Below the pieces are notes generated by a model. It worked only from the letters and a program-made list of their open reading frames with translations. It searched no databases and was not told where the DNA came from. DNA of 64,000 nt, from assembly GCF_000716715.1 (NCBI RefSeq), contig NZ_JNYJ01000011.1:124001-188000 (forward strand), given 5' to 3'. Of the stretch, positions 8,003 through 16,690 are shown piece after piece (the stretch's first letter is position 1; each line of letters begins with the position of its first letter). The stretch is from Dactylosporangium aurantiacum (GTDB lineage: Bacteria; Actinomycetota; Actinomycetes; Mycobacteriales; Micromonosporaceae). Both the position numbers and the translations under genes were made by a program.

Positions 8003-8989
8003 CTACACCCTCGACGCGGCCGGGCCGGTCAGGTCGACCGTGACGACGGGCCCGGACCCGGGCACCGGTGAGGCCGGCGCGTCCTGACGCGCCGCCGCCG
8101 GGCCCCGCACGCGTTGCGAGGCCGCGGCGACGGTGACGGCGGCGCGGACGAACGCGGCGACGGCGGGGGAGTGCGAGTCCTGCGGCCACGCCACGGCGAG
8201 GGTGGCCGGCGGCAGGTCCGTGACCGGGCGGTACGCGATCTCGGGCCGCGGATGCCGCCGGGCGACCGACGCCGGCGGGAACCACACGACGCTGCCCAGC
8301 TCGACGAGGTTGAAGATCTGCGCGAGGTCCAGCCGCCGCGCCCCGCCCGGATCCGCCGGCGCCGGCCGGGCGGGCCGGGTGTCGCCGAGGTCGGCAGGGG
8401 CGCCGTCGGGCAGGACCCGGCCGGCCAGGTCGGCCAGGGACAGCCGGGGCCGCGCGGCGAGGGGGTCGCCGGCGGCGAGCGCCACCAGGCGGGGCTCCGT
8501 GAGCAGGGGCTCCAGGTCGAGGCCGCGGTCGTCGTACGGGGTCTGCAGCAGCGCCACGTCCGCGCGGCCCTCACGCAGCGCCGGCGCCTGCTCGCCGCGG
8601 CCGCCGAGCAGCACCTCGACCGGCAGTGCCGCCTCGTGCGCCTGGTACGCGGCGAGGATCCGGGGCAGCAGCCCGGCGTCGTAGTCGGCCTTCAGCGTGA
8701 CCCGCAGCGCCGGGGCGGGGCGGCCGGCGTGCCGGGCCCGGGCGGCGGCCGCGGTGACCGCGTCGAGGGCGGTGCGGGCGTCGCGGAGGAACCCCTCACC
8801 GGCGGCGGTCAGCGCGACGTGCCGGGTGGTGCGGTGCAGCAGCGGCACGCCGAGGCGGCGCTCCAGGTCCCGGATCGCCCGCGACAGCGGCGGCTGAGCC
8901 ATGCCGAGCCGGGCCGCGGCCCGCCCGAAGTGCAGCTCCTCGGCGACGGCGACGAAGTACCGCAGCTGCCGCACCTCCACGTCACTCAT
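8003..8989 (-). CDS. LysR-family transcriptional regulator
   Basis: 328 residues. Residues 5-65 are the LysR winged helix (LRYFVAVAEELHFGRAAARLGMAQPPLSRAIRDLE-type, split across the HTH), followed by a linker helix and a periplasmic-binding-protein-like effector domain (VTLKADYDAGLLPRIL onward, about residues 95-290). The C-terminal 35 residues are an Ala/Pro-rich extension. LysR proteins bind T-N11-A sites and usually control a divergent neighbour. Here the divergent gene at 9060 encodes an NmrA-like NAD(P)-binding protein with 70 bases between starts, and a palindrome lies in that gap, so it probably activates that gene and represses itself (inference). Inducer unknown. Confidence 0.93.
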   Translation of the reverse strand: MSDVEVRQLRYFVAVAEELHFGRAAARLGMAQPPLSRAIRDLERRLGVPLLHRTTRHVALTAAGEGFLRDARTALDAVTAAAARARHAGRPAPALRVTLKADYDAGLLPRILAAYQAHEAALPVEVLLGGRGEQAPALREGRADVALLQTPYDDRGLDLEPLLTEPRLVALAAGDPLAARPRLSLADLAGRVLPDGAPADLGDTRPARPAPADPGGARRLDLAQIFNLVELGSVVWFPPASVARRHPRPEIAYRPVTDLPPATLAVAWPQDSHSPAVAAFVRAAVTVAAASQRVRGPAAARQDAPASPVPGSGPVVTVDLTGPAASRV

Positions 8990-9008
8990 ATCGCCACGGT
9001 ATCAATGC

Positions 9009-9023
9009 GGACCGGATCGGTCC
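9009..9023. promoter_or_regulatory. Palindrome in LysR/NmrA divergent promoter
   Basis: GGACCG-GAT-CGGTCC, two perfect 6-base arms, 20 bases upstream of the LysR start and 37 upstream of the NmrA-like start. Position fits an operator for the LysR protein, although it is more compact than the classic T-N11-A site. Confidence 0.45.
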
Positions 9024-9059
9024 TTCAGGTTCCCGGCCGTGACGCGTTGACTCGACCGC

Positions 9060-9959
9060 ATGATCGTTGTCACGACACCCACGGGTGCCATCGGCCGCCA
9101 GGTGCTGCACCGCCTCCTCGACGACGGCCACCGCGAACCGGTCCGGGTCGTCGTCCGCGACCCGGCCCGGCTGCCCGCCGAGGTCCGCGACCGGGTCGAG
9201 GTCGTGGCAGGCTCCCACGGCGACCCGGCCGTCACCGACGCCGCGTTCGACGGCGCGGACGCCGTGTTCTGGCTGGTGCCGCCGGACCTCGCCGCGCCCG
9301 GCCCCGACGTCGCGTACCTGGACTTCACCCGGCCCGCGTGCGCCGCCCTGCGCCGCCACGGCGTGCCGCGGGTCGTCGGGGTCTCCGCGCTCGGCCGCGG
9401 CACCCCGCAGGCCGCCCACGCCGGCCTCGTCACCGCGTCGCTCGCCATGGACGACCTGATCGCCGGCGCCGGCGTGCACTACCGGGCGCTGGCGCTGCCG
9501 TCGTTCATGGACAACCTGCTGCGGCAGGTGGCCACCATCCGCGACCAGGGCGTCCTCTACGGCCCCCTCGCCGGTGACCTCGCCGCCCCCATGTGCGCGA
9601 CCCGCGACATCGCCGCCGTCGCCGCCCGGCTGCTGCTGGACCGGACCTGGACCGGCGTGGACAGCGTCGCGGTCCTCGGCCCGCGGGACGTGACGTTCGA
9701 CGACGCGGCCCGCGTCATGTCGGAGGTGCTCGGCCGGCCGGTCCGCTACCAGCGGATCCCCGCCGACGCGTTCCGGGCCGGCGTGCTCGCCCGCGGCGCG
9801 TCGGCGCCGATGGCGCAGGCGATGCTCGACATGATGCTCGCCAAGGACGCCGGCCTCGACAACGCCGAGCCGCGCACCCCGGCGGCCACCACCCCGACCA
9901 CGCTGCGCCAGTGGTGCGAGGAGGTCCTGAAACCGGCCGTCGAGGCGCCCGCCCGCTGA
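9060..9959 (+). CDS. NmrA-like NAD(P)-binding oxidoreductase/epimerase
   Basis: 299 residues. It opens with a Rossmann strand and a variant of the dinucleotide loop (VVTTPTGAIGRQVLHRLL), followed by VRVVVRDPARL at the second strand and DAVFWLVPPD. The NmrA/SDR-atypical fold continues with VPRVVGVSALG, where short-chain dehydrogenases would carry the catalytic Ser, and a mid-region YRALALPSFMDNLLRQ. The closing region VTFDDAARVMSEVLGRPVRYQRIP is typical of the quinone-oxidoreductase-like (QOR2/YtfG) branch. Such proteins reduce quinones or sense NADP state. It is divergently paired with the LysR gene and is likely its target. Exact substrate unknown. Confidence 0.87.
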   Translation: MIVVTTPTGAIGRQVLHRLLDDGHREPVRVVVRDPARLPAEVRDRVEVVAGSHGDPAVTDAAFDGADAVFWLVPPDLAAPGPDVAYLDFTRPACAALRRHGVPRVVGVSALGRGTPQAAHAGLVTASLAMDDLIAGAGVHYRALALPSFMDNLLRQVATIRDQGVLYGPLAGDLAAPMCATRDIAAVAARLLLDRTWTGVDSVAVLGPRDVTFDDAARVMSEVLGRPVRYQRIPADAFRAGVLARGASAPMAQAMLDMMLAKDAGLDNAEPRTPAATTPTTLRQWCEEVLKPAVEAPAR

Positions 9960-9963
9960 CCCC

Positions 9964-10803
9964 TCAGGCGGCCGCGGCGGCGGTCGCGGGGGCGTGCGCG
10001 AGGGCCACCGCGGCGGCGACCGTCGCCCCGACCGCGGCCGCCGCGGCGGCGCCCCAGCCGGGCCGCACCGTGTCGCCGAGCAGCCCGACCCCGACCACGG
10101 ACGGCACCAGCACCTCGACGATCCACAGCAGCGCCGTCACCGGGCCGACGCCGCCGTGTTCGAGGGCGTACGCGTACAGCAGCGTCCCCGTCACCCCGAA
10201 CACCGCCAGGGCCCAGGCGAGAGGTTCGGCGGCCACCGCGGCCGGGTCCCGCCACGGGCGCGCCGGCAGGACCGCGGCGCGGGCGCACAGCGCGGCACCG
10301 CCGAACGCGAGCCCCGCCAGGGCGCCGGTGACGGCGCCGGCGAGCGACGGCCGGCACCACCGGGTGGCCGCCCAGCCGGCGGCCGCGACCGGGACCGCCG
10401 CCGCGGCCAGGACCGCCCGGGTCGCCGCCGACGGCGTCGCCGCGTCCTGCGGCCCGGACGCGGCGGCGAGGACCCCGAGCGCGGCGACGGTCACCGCGAC
10501 CGCGGCCACGTCCCCGCCCCGCAGCCGGGCACCGAGCGCGAACCTGGCCGTCACCACCGTCACGGCGAGGGACCCGGCGAGGACCGCCTGCACCTGGTAC
10601 ACCGGCAGCGTCCGCAACGCCGCCAGCGACGCCAGCCACGCGAGCAGGTCGAGGGCGACCCCGCCGAGGTACGCCGGCGCCCGCAACGTCTGCAGCATCC
10701 CGGGGGCGCGCCGCGCGCCGGCGGCCTGCAGCACCGACGACACGCCGTAGCCGACGGCGCCGGCGGCCGCGAACGCGAGCGCCACACCCGGCGCGGCACT
10801 CAC
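9964..10803 (-). CDS. DMT/EamA-type membrane transporter
   Basis: 279 residues from GTG 10803, which overlaps the upstream gene's TGA by four bases (GTGA), giving translational coupling. The protein is almost entirely hydrophobic, with about nine or ten transmembrane helices and an internal two-fold arrangement like the drug/metabolite transporter superfamily (AVGYGVSSVLQAAGARR at the first helix; PVTALLWIVEVLVPSVVGVGLLGD near the end). The superfamily exports or flips small metabolites. As last gene of a three-gene operon with a SodC-like lipoprotein and an MprF fusion, it may handle a lipid- or envelope-related substrate (inference). An in-frame start further upstream would lie inside the neighbour and is not needed. 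Confidence 0.85.
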   Translation of the reverse strand: MSAAPGVALAFAAAGAVGYGVSSVLQAAGARRAPGMLQTLRAPAYLGGVALDLLAWLASLAALRTLPVYQVQAVLAGSLAVTVVTARFALGARLRGGDVAAVAVTVAALGVLAAASGPQDAATPSAATRAVLAAAAVPVAAAGWAATRWCRPSLAGAVTGALAGLAFGGAALCARAAVLPARPWRDPAAVAAEPLAWALAVFGVTGTLLYAYALEHGGVGPVTALLWIVEVLVPSVVGVGLLGDTVRPGWGAAAAAAVGATVAAAVALAHAPATAAAAA

Positions 10804-13800
10804 GACGCGGGACCCTGCTGCTCCGTGGACGGCTGTTCCGCGCGGCCCAGCAGCCGGCCGATCACCGGCAGCTCCGCGACCCCTTCCGCGTCGGCGACCG
10901 CGAGCCCCTGCACCGGCGCGTTGCCCAGGCCGCTGAGCACCAGGTACCGGGGGCGCCACAGCGGCCGGTACTTCTCGTTGAACCGCCACAGCGACTCGAT
11001 CTGCATCGTGTCGGAGAACCGGTGCAGCAGCCGCCGCTGCAGGTCGCTGAGCCGCCCTTCGCCGCGCTCACCGGCCAGGACCTGCCGCATGACGGCGAAG
11101 TTCAGCCCCAGGCCCCACGAACCCCACTCCCGCAGCCGCGCGATCGTCTCCACGATGATGAAGTCAATGAGCCCGTTCGGCACGTCGTCGCCGGTGCCGC
11201 GGCGCATCACGTCCAGGGACCAGCCGGCGATGTCCGCGGCCGGGATCCAGTGGCAGAACCCGCCGGCCCGCCCGTCCGGCCCGTGCGCGACCGCCAGCAG
11301 CAGCCCCGTGTCCCGCGGGTCGAACAGCCGCGACAGCGTCATCGAGAAGCCGCGTTCGACGTCGCCGCGGCGGCTCTGCGTCGACAGCTGCCGCAGCTGC
11401 CCCGCCACGTCGTCCGGCAGCCGCGCCGGGTCGTAGAACCGCACCGTGTACCCGGCCCGCCGCACCCGGTTGCACGCGCCCCGCAGCCCCTTCATCGCGT
11501 GCCCGTCGAGGGTGAACGCGCCACAGTCGACGATCGCCTCGTCACCGAGGTACACGGGCCGCATCCCCGACGCCCGGTACACCGGCAGCCACCCGGCGCC
11601 GGCCCCGACGACACTGACCGGCCAGCCGTGCCGGTCGGCGAACGCGGTGAACCCCGCCCACGCCTGCGCCCACTGCTCCGCGGGACCGACCGGGTCCGGC
11701 GACACCAGGCACACCCCGTCGCGCACCGCGTACGCCACGACGCAGTCACCGGTGAAGAACCACGACTTGTCGTCGCGCAACGCGAAGTACGCGAGCGTGT
11801 CACCGCCGTGCGCGGCCACGATCCGCCGGGCCCGTTCCAGGTCCGCGCGGTGCTCGTCGGCGCTCGGCGGCCGGTGCAGCCGCGGCCGCACCAGCAGCCA
11901 CCCGACGACCAGCAGCAGGCTCAGCCCGGCCGCGTACAGCACCGGCGCGAGCAGCGGCGACGCCGCCGGCAGCGGCGTCACCCGGTCCCCGACGAGCCGC
12001 CCTGCCACGGCCTGCGCGGTGCGGTCCGCACCGGTGCGGTCCCGCGCGCCGGCGAGCAGCGCCAGTACCGCCGACACCGCCACGACGAACACGCCACCAC
12101 CGGCGAGCGCCAGGGTCGCCAGCCGCACCTGCCGGCTGTCGGGCCGCGCCGGGAACGCCGCCCGGTGCCGCAGCAGCCACCCCGCGACCAGGACCGCCAG
12201 GACCGCCTCCTCGACGTCGATACCCTTCACCAGGTGCAGGGCCGCGGTCGCCGCCAGCAGCAGCACCGTCGCCGTCCACGCCAGCCGACGCCCGCGCCGC
12301 AACCCCCACGCGAGGATCAGCAGCGCCGCGGCGAAGAACACGACCGTCGCCGCCGCGGCCTGCGGCACCTCCACCGGCAGCACCGCCAGCAGCGCCGCGA
12401 GCCGCCCCCGCAGCGGCGTCGTCAACGCCGACAGCAGGCTCAGCACCGCGACGGCGGCGACCGCGACCGCGGCGACCCGGCGGACCCGCTCGTCGCGGGC
12501 CCGCCGGTCCAGGTCCGGCTGCAGCAGCGGCCACCCCGCCTCGCCCGGCAGCGCCGCGACCACCGCCGGCTCCGGCGGCGCGGCCACGGGCCGCCGGCGC
12601 GCCGCGAGCCGCTCCAGGCGGGTCGTCTCACCGGAGTCCGACTCGGCGACCACCAGCTCCACCCGCACCTCCCGGCCGGCGTGCAGCTCCACCCACGACC
12701 GGCGCAGCACCGCCGTGAACACCGGCGGCAGGAACCACCGGGCGGGCCGCGACTCGACGCACCGCACCCCGCAGCCGCTGTTGGCGTAGAACCCGCCGGG
12801 GACCGCCGCCAGCTCCGGCTGGTGCGTGTGCCCGGTGACGAACCCGGCGAGCCCGTCCGCGCACAGCGACGCCGCCACGGCCCGCGGCGCGCCGTTGAGG
12901 TGCATGCCGCGCGGCCCGAGCCGGCTGCCGGCCATCGCCGTGTACACCGCCCGCGCCAGCAGGACCGCGATCGCGACGAGCAGCGCCGCCTCCACGATCA
13001 GGCCCGTCGCCGCGAGGGCCGTCCAGTGCGGCAGCCACCGCAGCCGGCCCGCCGCCGACAGCAGGTGCACCAGCTCCGGTACGCGCAGCAGCACCGCGAC
13101 GAGCAGCGGCAGCAGCAGCCACCACGCGTGCACGCCGAGCCGCCGGTACACCAGCCGCGACGCCACGAACTGCCCGACCGCGTTCGGGTCGGCGAGCGCG
13201 GCGACGTCGCCGAGCAGCGGGCTGCGCCGCACCTCCGGCAGGACCTCCTGCACGATGTGCTGCCCGAGCGGCGAGTCGAGCGGTTCCCGCGGGTCCCGCA
13301 GCGCGTTGGCCGGGTCGAACGCGTGCCCGTGCTCGCACCGCACGACCCGCGGACCCGCGGGCGTGTCGAGCCGCAGGTCCGCGGAGAGCGCGCACCGGGC
13401 GCCGACCCGCCGCTGGAACGTGTCCGCCGACACTCCGTCCCACGCGACGGGCGCGTCGTGGTTGCCGACGATGACGACGACGTGCCTTTCTGGCCGCGCC
13501 GCGAACGCGTGCAGCGCCGCGGTCAGGGCGGGGTGCGCGTCGAGGGCGGCCTCGACGGTGCCGCCGGGCTCGCCCCACAGCTCGACGACGTCACCGTTGA
13601 GCACGACCGCGCCGGGCCCCTCCCACCGGGCGAGCCGCCCGGCGAGGTCCTGTTCGAGGCGCCTCGACGCGGCGGTCGGGCGGGACGCGAGGTGCAGGTC
13701 GCCGCAGACGAGGACCCGCCCGCCGGCGGGCACCGGCACGGTGATCCGGTCCGGCACCGGCGGCCCGGCGGGCGCCTCACCCGGCGCCGGTGCGTGGGCG

Positions 13801-13973
13801 TGGCCGGCCGGGGCGCGCCCGCCGGGTCCTTCGCCCGCGCCGGGTGCTTCGCCCGCGCCGGGTGCTTCGTCCGTGCCGGGTGCTTCGCCCGCGCCGGGTG
13901 CTTCGTCCGGGTCCGGCGGGTGCGCGCCGGGTGGGGTGGGTCGGTGGTCGGGGCCGTCGCCGGCCTCCGTCAT
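10800..13973 (-). CDS. Metallophosphoesterase-MprF (LPG synthase) fusion
   Basis: 1057 residues, two enzymes in one chain. After a Pro/Glu/Ala-rich N-terminus with five 18-base tandem copies (about 13822-13911), residues 85-395 form a calcineurin-type metallophosphoesterase with D92-x-H94 (GDLH), NGDVVELWG near 126, GNHD (170-173), HGHAF near 215 and GHTH (381-384); two or three membrane helices (about 283-345) are inserted before the GHTH. Residues about 490-690 hold six or seven helices, then a DUF2156/GNAT-like phosphatidylglycerol aminoacyltransferase domain (DDKSWFFTGDCVVAYAVRDG, SMTLSRLFDPRDTG, WGLGLNFAVMRQ). MprF adds Lys or Ala from aminoacyl-tRNA to phosphatidylglycerol, lowering surface charge. 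The ATG overlaps the SodC-like stop (ATGA). Phosphoesterase substrate unknown; lipid is plausible (inference). Confidence 0.88.
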   Translation of the reverse strand: MTEAGDGPDHRPTPPGAHPPDPDEAPGAGEAPGTDEAPGAGEAPGAGEGPGGRAPAGHAHAPAPGEAPAGPPVPDRITVPVPAGGRVLVCGDLHLASRPTAASRRLEQDLAGRLARWEGPGAVVLNGDVVELWGEPGGTVEAALDAHPALTAALHAFAARPERHVVVIVGNHDAPVAWDGVSADTFQRRVGARCALSADLRLDTPAGPRVVRCEHGHAFDPANALRDPREPLDSPLGQHIVQEVLPEVRRSPLLGDVAALADPNAVGQFVASRLVYRRLGVHAWWLLLPLLVAVLLRVPELVHLLSAAGRLRWLPHWTALAATGLIVEAALLVAIAVLLARAVYTAMAGSRLGPRGMHLNGAPRAVAASLCADGLAGFVTGHTHQPELAAVPGGFYANSGCGVRCVESRPARWFLPPVFTAVLRRSWVELHAGREVRVELVVAESDSGETTRLERLAARRRPVAAPPEPAVVAALPGEAGWPLLQPDLDRRARDERVRRVAAVAVAAVAVLSLLSALTTPLRGRLAALLAVLPVEVPQAAAATVVFFAAALLILAWGLRRGRRLAWTATVLLLAATAALHLVKGIDVEEAVLAVLVAGWLLRHRAAFPARPDSRQVRLATLALAGGGVFVVAVSAVLALLAGARDRTGADRTAQAVAGRLVGDRVTPLPAASPLLAPVLYAAGLSLLLVVGWLLVRPRLHRPPSADEHRADLERARRIVAAHGGDTLAYFALRDDKSWFFTGDCVVAYAVRDGVCLVSPDPVGPAEQWAQAWAGFTAFADRHGWPVSVVGAGAGWLPVYRASGMRPVYLGDEAIVDCGAFTLDGHAMKGLRGACNRVRRAGYTVRFYDPARLPDDVAGQLRQLSTQSRRGDVERGFSMTLSRLFDPRDTGLLLAVAHGPDGRAGGFCHWIPAADIAGWSLDVMRRGTGDDVPNGLIDFIIVETIARLREWGSWGLGLNFAVMRQVLAGERGEGRLSDLQRRLLHRFSDTMQIESLWRFNEKYRPLWRPRYLVLSGLGNAPVQGLAVADAEGVAELPVIGRLLGRAEQPSTEQQGPAS

Positions 13974-14656
13974 GCGGGCAGGGTGAGGCAGGCGACCCGG
14001 GCGCCGGCGTCACCCGCGTCACTCGGCCCGGTCTTCGTCGGCGCCGCGTGGATCACCAGTGACCGGGGCGGCGGGTCGAACGTCCACGGGTGCGTGGCGA
14101 CCGCCGACCCCCGGCCGTCGGGGCGGGTCGTGACGTCCAGCCACACCTCGTTCTGCGGATTCGCGTCGGACGGGTTCGCCGCCGGCACCGACGCCGACGC
14201 CGCCGGAGCCGCGGACGCCTGCGGCGTCACCTTCGACCCCTGGGCCGGCCCCGACGGCGTCACCGGCCCCGGGGCGACCGTGGGCGGCGACGGCGGGTTC
14301 GGCGCGACCTGCTGGTGGCGGTGCCGGTAGTGCGGCCCGGCGGCCTCACCGGTCGCGCCGCACGGGTTCGTGTGCAGGTGGACGCCGTACCCGCGGTTCG
14401 GCAGCAGCCCGGCGACGGTGAACCAGACCCGGCTGTCCGACGACGTCTGGGCGATGCTGACCGTGGCGACCGCCCCCGCCGGGACGAGCCCCTGGTCGTA
14501 GGTGACCGCCGTCGCGCCGGGCGTGTACGCCGCGAACGTGCCGGTCGCGGACGTCACCCGCGGCGACGGGGCGGGCTGGGCGCCGCCGGCGGACGGGGTG
14601 CACCCGCCGGCCAGGGCGACGGGCAGCAGCAGCATGAGCGTGGTGACGCGGTGCAT
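13970..14656 (-). CDS. SodC-like (Cu/Zn superoxide dismutase fold) lipoprotein
   Basis: 228 residues. A signal peptide ends in LAGGC, the lipobox. The mature part follows the Cu/Zn superoxide dismutase fold: GYGVHLHTNPCG carries the two copper-binding His and the structural Cys, GPHYRHRHQQ the next ligands, and VIHAAPTKTGPSDAGDAGARVACLTL the last His, the GDAG turn and the partner Cys. A Pro/Ala-rich insertion of about 50 residues (115-165) sits where the zinc loop is normally short, so the zinc site may be changed. It would detoxify superoxide outside the membrane. Its TGA overlaps the ATG of the metallophosphoesterase-MprF gene, so the two are coupled; this links oxidative defence with membrane-lipid charge. 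Confidence 0.85.
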   Translation of the reverse strand: MHRVTTLMLLLPVALAGGCTPSAGGAQPAPSPRVTSATGTFAAYTPGATAVTYDQGLVPAGAVATVSIAQTSSDSRVWFTVAGLLPNRGYGVHLHTNPCGATGEAAGPHYRHRHQQVAPNPPSPPTVAPGPVTPSGPAQGSKVTPQASAAPAASASVPAANPSDANPQNEVWLDVTTRPDGRGSAVATHPWTFDPPPRSLVIHAAPTKTGPSDAGDAGARVACLTLPA

Positions 14657-14831
14657 GTGCCCAGCGTCGACCCGGCCGCCGGGAGGCGGGGCGCGGCCGT
14701 GCCCGCATCACCCGATTTCCGGCCCTCCGCGGGCGTGTGGGGGTCGCCCGGCGGACAGGGTGGTCGGTTGCCCGCGGTGCGGCTTCCGTCGGCGGTGCGG
14801 CCGGCTGCGGCAGTGCGGCGGTCGCGGTGGT

Positions 14832-15911
14832 CTACTCCGGTTCGGTGGGGAGGCGGACCTCGACGAGGAGGCCGCCGCCGGGGCGGGCGGTGGCGGTGAC
14901 CGTGCCCGCGTGCGCCTGGGTGATCGAGCGGACGATGGCGAGGCCGAGCCCGGCGCCGCCGCTGTGGTCGATCCGGTCCGCGGCGAGCCGCTTGAACGGC
15001 TCGAACAGCTCCGCGACCGCGTGCGGCGGCACGTCCTGCCCGGTGTTGGCGACCGTCAGCTCGGGCGTGCCACCGCCGACGGTGACGTGCACGGCGCCGC
15101 CGCGGTGGTTGTACTTGATCGCGTTCTGCACCAGGTTCGTGACGAGCCGCTCCAGCAGTACCTCCTCACCGCGCACGGTGCACGGGCGCAGCTGCGACGT
15201 GAGCCGCACCCCGGCGGCCGCGGCCCGCGCCTCGTGCGCGGCGACGACCCCGGCGGCGACGGCGTCGAGCCGCTGCGGCAGCCGCACCGCGAGCCCCTGG
15301 TCGGCCTCGCTGAGCACCAGCAGCCCGTCGACGAGCCGCTCGTTGCGTTCGTTGGTCTGCAGCAGCTGCGCCGTCAGCAGCGTGAACTGCTCGTCGGTCA
15401 GCGGCTGCCCCATGCCGACCTCGATCAGCGTGCGCTGCACCGCGAGGGGCGTGCGCAGCTCGTGGGACGCGTTCGCGGCGAACCGGCGCTGCCCCTCGTA
15501 CCCGGCGACGATGCGGTCCATCATGTCGTCGACCGCCAGGCACAGGGCGGTGAACTCGTCCCGGCGGCTGCCGCCCGCCCGGATGCGGTGCCCGAGGTTC
15601 TGCGGCCCGACCTGCCCGATCACCGGCACCAGGTCCCGCATCGGCCGCAACGCCCACGTGACCAGCCGCGGCGCCACGAACCGCAGCAGCCCCAGCGCCG
15701 CGAGCACCGCGAACCCGTACGGCAGCAGCCACCACGCCTGCTCCCGCGCCGCCCCGCACAGCGACAGCCGCGGGTCGCAGAACAGCGCCAGGAACCGGAA
15801 CGTCGTCGGCGTGAACGTGTACGTGTCCGCGGCGTACCGCACCGCGTACCCGGCGCCGAGCGCGCCGGCGACCAGCACCAGCACCCGCCGCCGCGGCGTG
15901 CGCACGTTCAC
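14832..15911 (-). CDS. Sensor histidine kinase
   Basis: 359 residues from GTG 15911, overlapping the response-regulator TGA by four bases. Two membrane helices (about 9-26 and 61-82) flank a short extracytoplasmic loop of about 35 residues containing two Cys; then a HAMP-like linker, a HisKA domain with FAANASHELRTP (phosphorylated His at 150), and an HATPase_c domain with N box NLVQNAIKYNH and G box GGAGLGLAIVRSI. The loop is small, so the signal may be sensed within the membrane or by disulfide state (inference). Partner of the regulator encoded just upstream. Confidence 0.95.
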   Translation of the reverse strand: MNVRTPRRRVLVLVAGALGAGYAVRYAADTYTFTPTTFRFLALFCDPRLSLCGAAREQAWWLLPYGFAVLAALGLLRFVAPRLVTWALRPMRDLVPVIGQVGPQNLGHRIRAGGSRRDEFTALCLAVDDMMDRIVAGYEGQRRFAANASHELRTPLAVQRTLIEVGMGQPLTDEQFTLLTAQLLQTNERNERLVDGLLVLSEADQGLAVRLPQRLDAVAAGVVAAHEARAAAAGVRLTSQLRPCTVRGEEVLLERLVTNLVQNAIKYNHRGGAVHVTVGGGTPELTVANTGQDVPPHAVAELFEPFKRLAADRIDHSGGAGLGLAIVRSITQAHAGTVTATARPGGGLLVEVRLPTEPE

Positions 15912-16570
15912 GCCGGCCCGATCCGGTACCCGGCGCGCGGCACCGTCGCGATCACCGGCGGGTCGCCGAGCTTGCGGCGCAACGTCATCACCGTCACCTT
16001 CACCACGTGCGAGAACGGGTCGGTGTGCTCGTCCCACGCCCGCTCCAGCAGCTCCTCCGCGCTGACCACCCGCCCGCCGGCGCGCAGCAGCACGTGCAGC
16101 ACCGCGAACTCCTTCGGCGTCAGCCCCAGCACCCGGCCGTCGCGCACCGCCGTGTGCCGCCCCACGTCCAGCACGAGGCCGCGGTACTCCAGGACCGGCG
16201 CGACCGCGGGCGCGCTGCGCCGGCCCAGCGCCTGGATGCGGGCCACCAGCTCCGCGAACGCGAACGGTTTCGTCAGGTAGTCGTCGGCGCCGAGCCCGAG
16301 CCCCTCGACCCGGTCGCGGATCCCGCCTGCCGCCGTCAGCAGCAGCACCCGCGTGTCCAGGCTCGCGCCCGTCATCCACCGGCACACCTCGTCGCCGGTA
16401 CGGCCAGGCATGTCCCGGTCCAGGACGGCGACGTCGTACCGGTGCACCCCGAGCCGCTCCAGGGCGCCGTCACCGTCGTAGCAGACGTCGACCGCCATCG
16501 CCTGGCGGCGCAGCCCGGCCGCGATCGTGTCGGCCATGAGCCGCTCGTCGTCGGCCACGAGCACCCGCAT
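15908..16570 (-). CDS. OmpR/PhoB-family response regulator
   Basis: 220 residues starting at ATG 16570 with GGGACC just upstream. Receiver domain: acidic pocket D7/D8, phospho-acceptor D51 in VAVLDRDMPG, Thr in LLLTAAGG and Lys in DDYLTKPF. The C-terminal winged helix (about 125-220) has LGLTPKEFAVLHVLLRAGGRVVS and HVVKVTVMTLRRKLGDPP. It is the first gene of the two-component operon. It faces a divergent polytopic membrane protein gene at 16691 whose promoter region has a GACGGT direct repeat 18 bases apart, a spacing that suits this family. Confidence 0.95.
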   Translation of the reverse strand: MRVLVADDERLMADTIAAGLRRQAMAVDVCYDGDGALERLGVHRYDVAVLDRDMPGRTGDEVCRWMTGASLDTRVLLLTAAGGIRDRVEGLGLGADDYLTKPFAFAELVARIQALGRRSAPAVAPVLEYRGLVLDVGRHTAVRDGRVLGLTPKEFAVLHVLLRAGGRVVSAEELLERAWDEHTDPFSHVVKVTVMTLRRKLGDPPVIATVPRAGYRIGPA

Positions 16571-16657
16571 GCTGGTCCCTAACTGTCGTGCCGTTTGCTG
16601 TTGCTGTCGTACGGCGTTTGTGCTGCCCGCACCAGCATGCCAGGCGGGTGGTAAAGG

Positions 16658-16681
16658 GACGGTCAGAAGATCGCTGACGGT
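16658..16681. promoter_or_regulatory. GACGGT direct repeat, possible response-regulator site
   Basis: GACGGT at 16658-16663 and again at 16676-16681, in the 120-base gap between the response-regulator gene and the GT39-like gene. The regular spacing is the only evidence. Confidence 0.25.
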
Positions 16682-16690
16682 GGCCGTACC

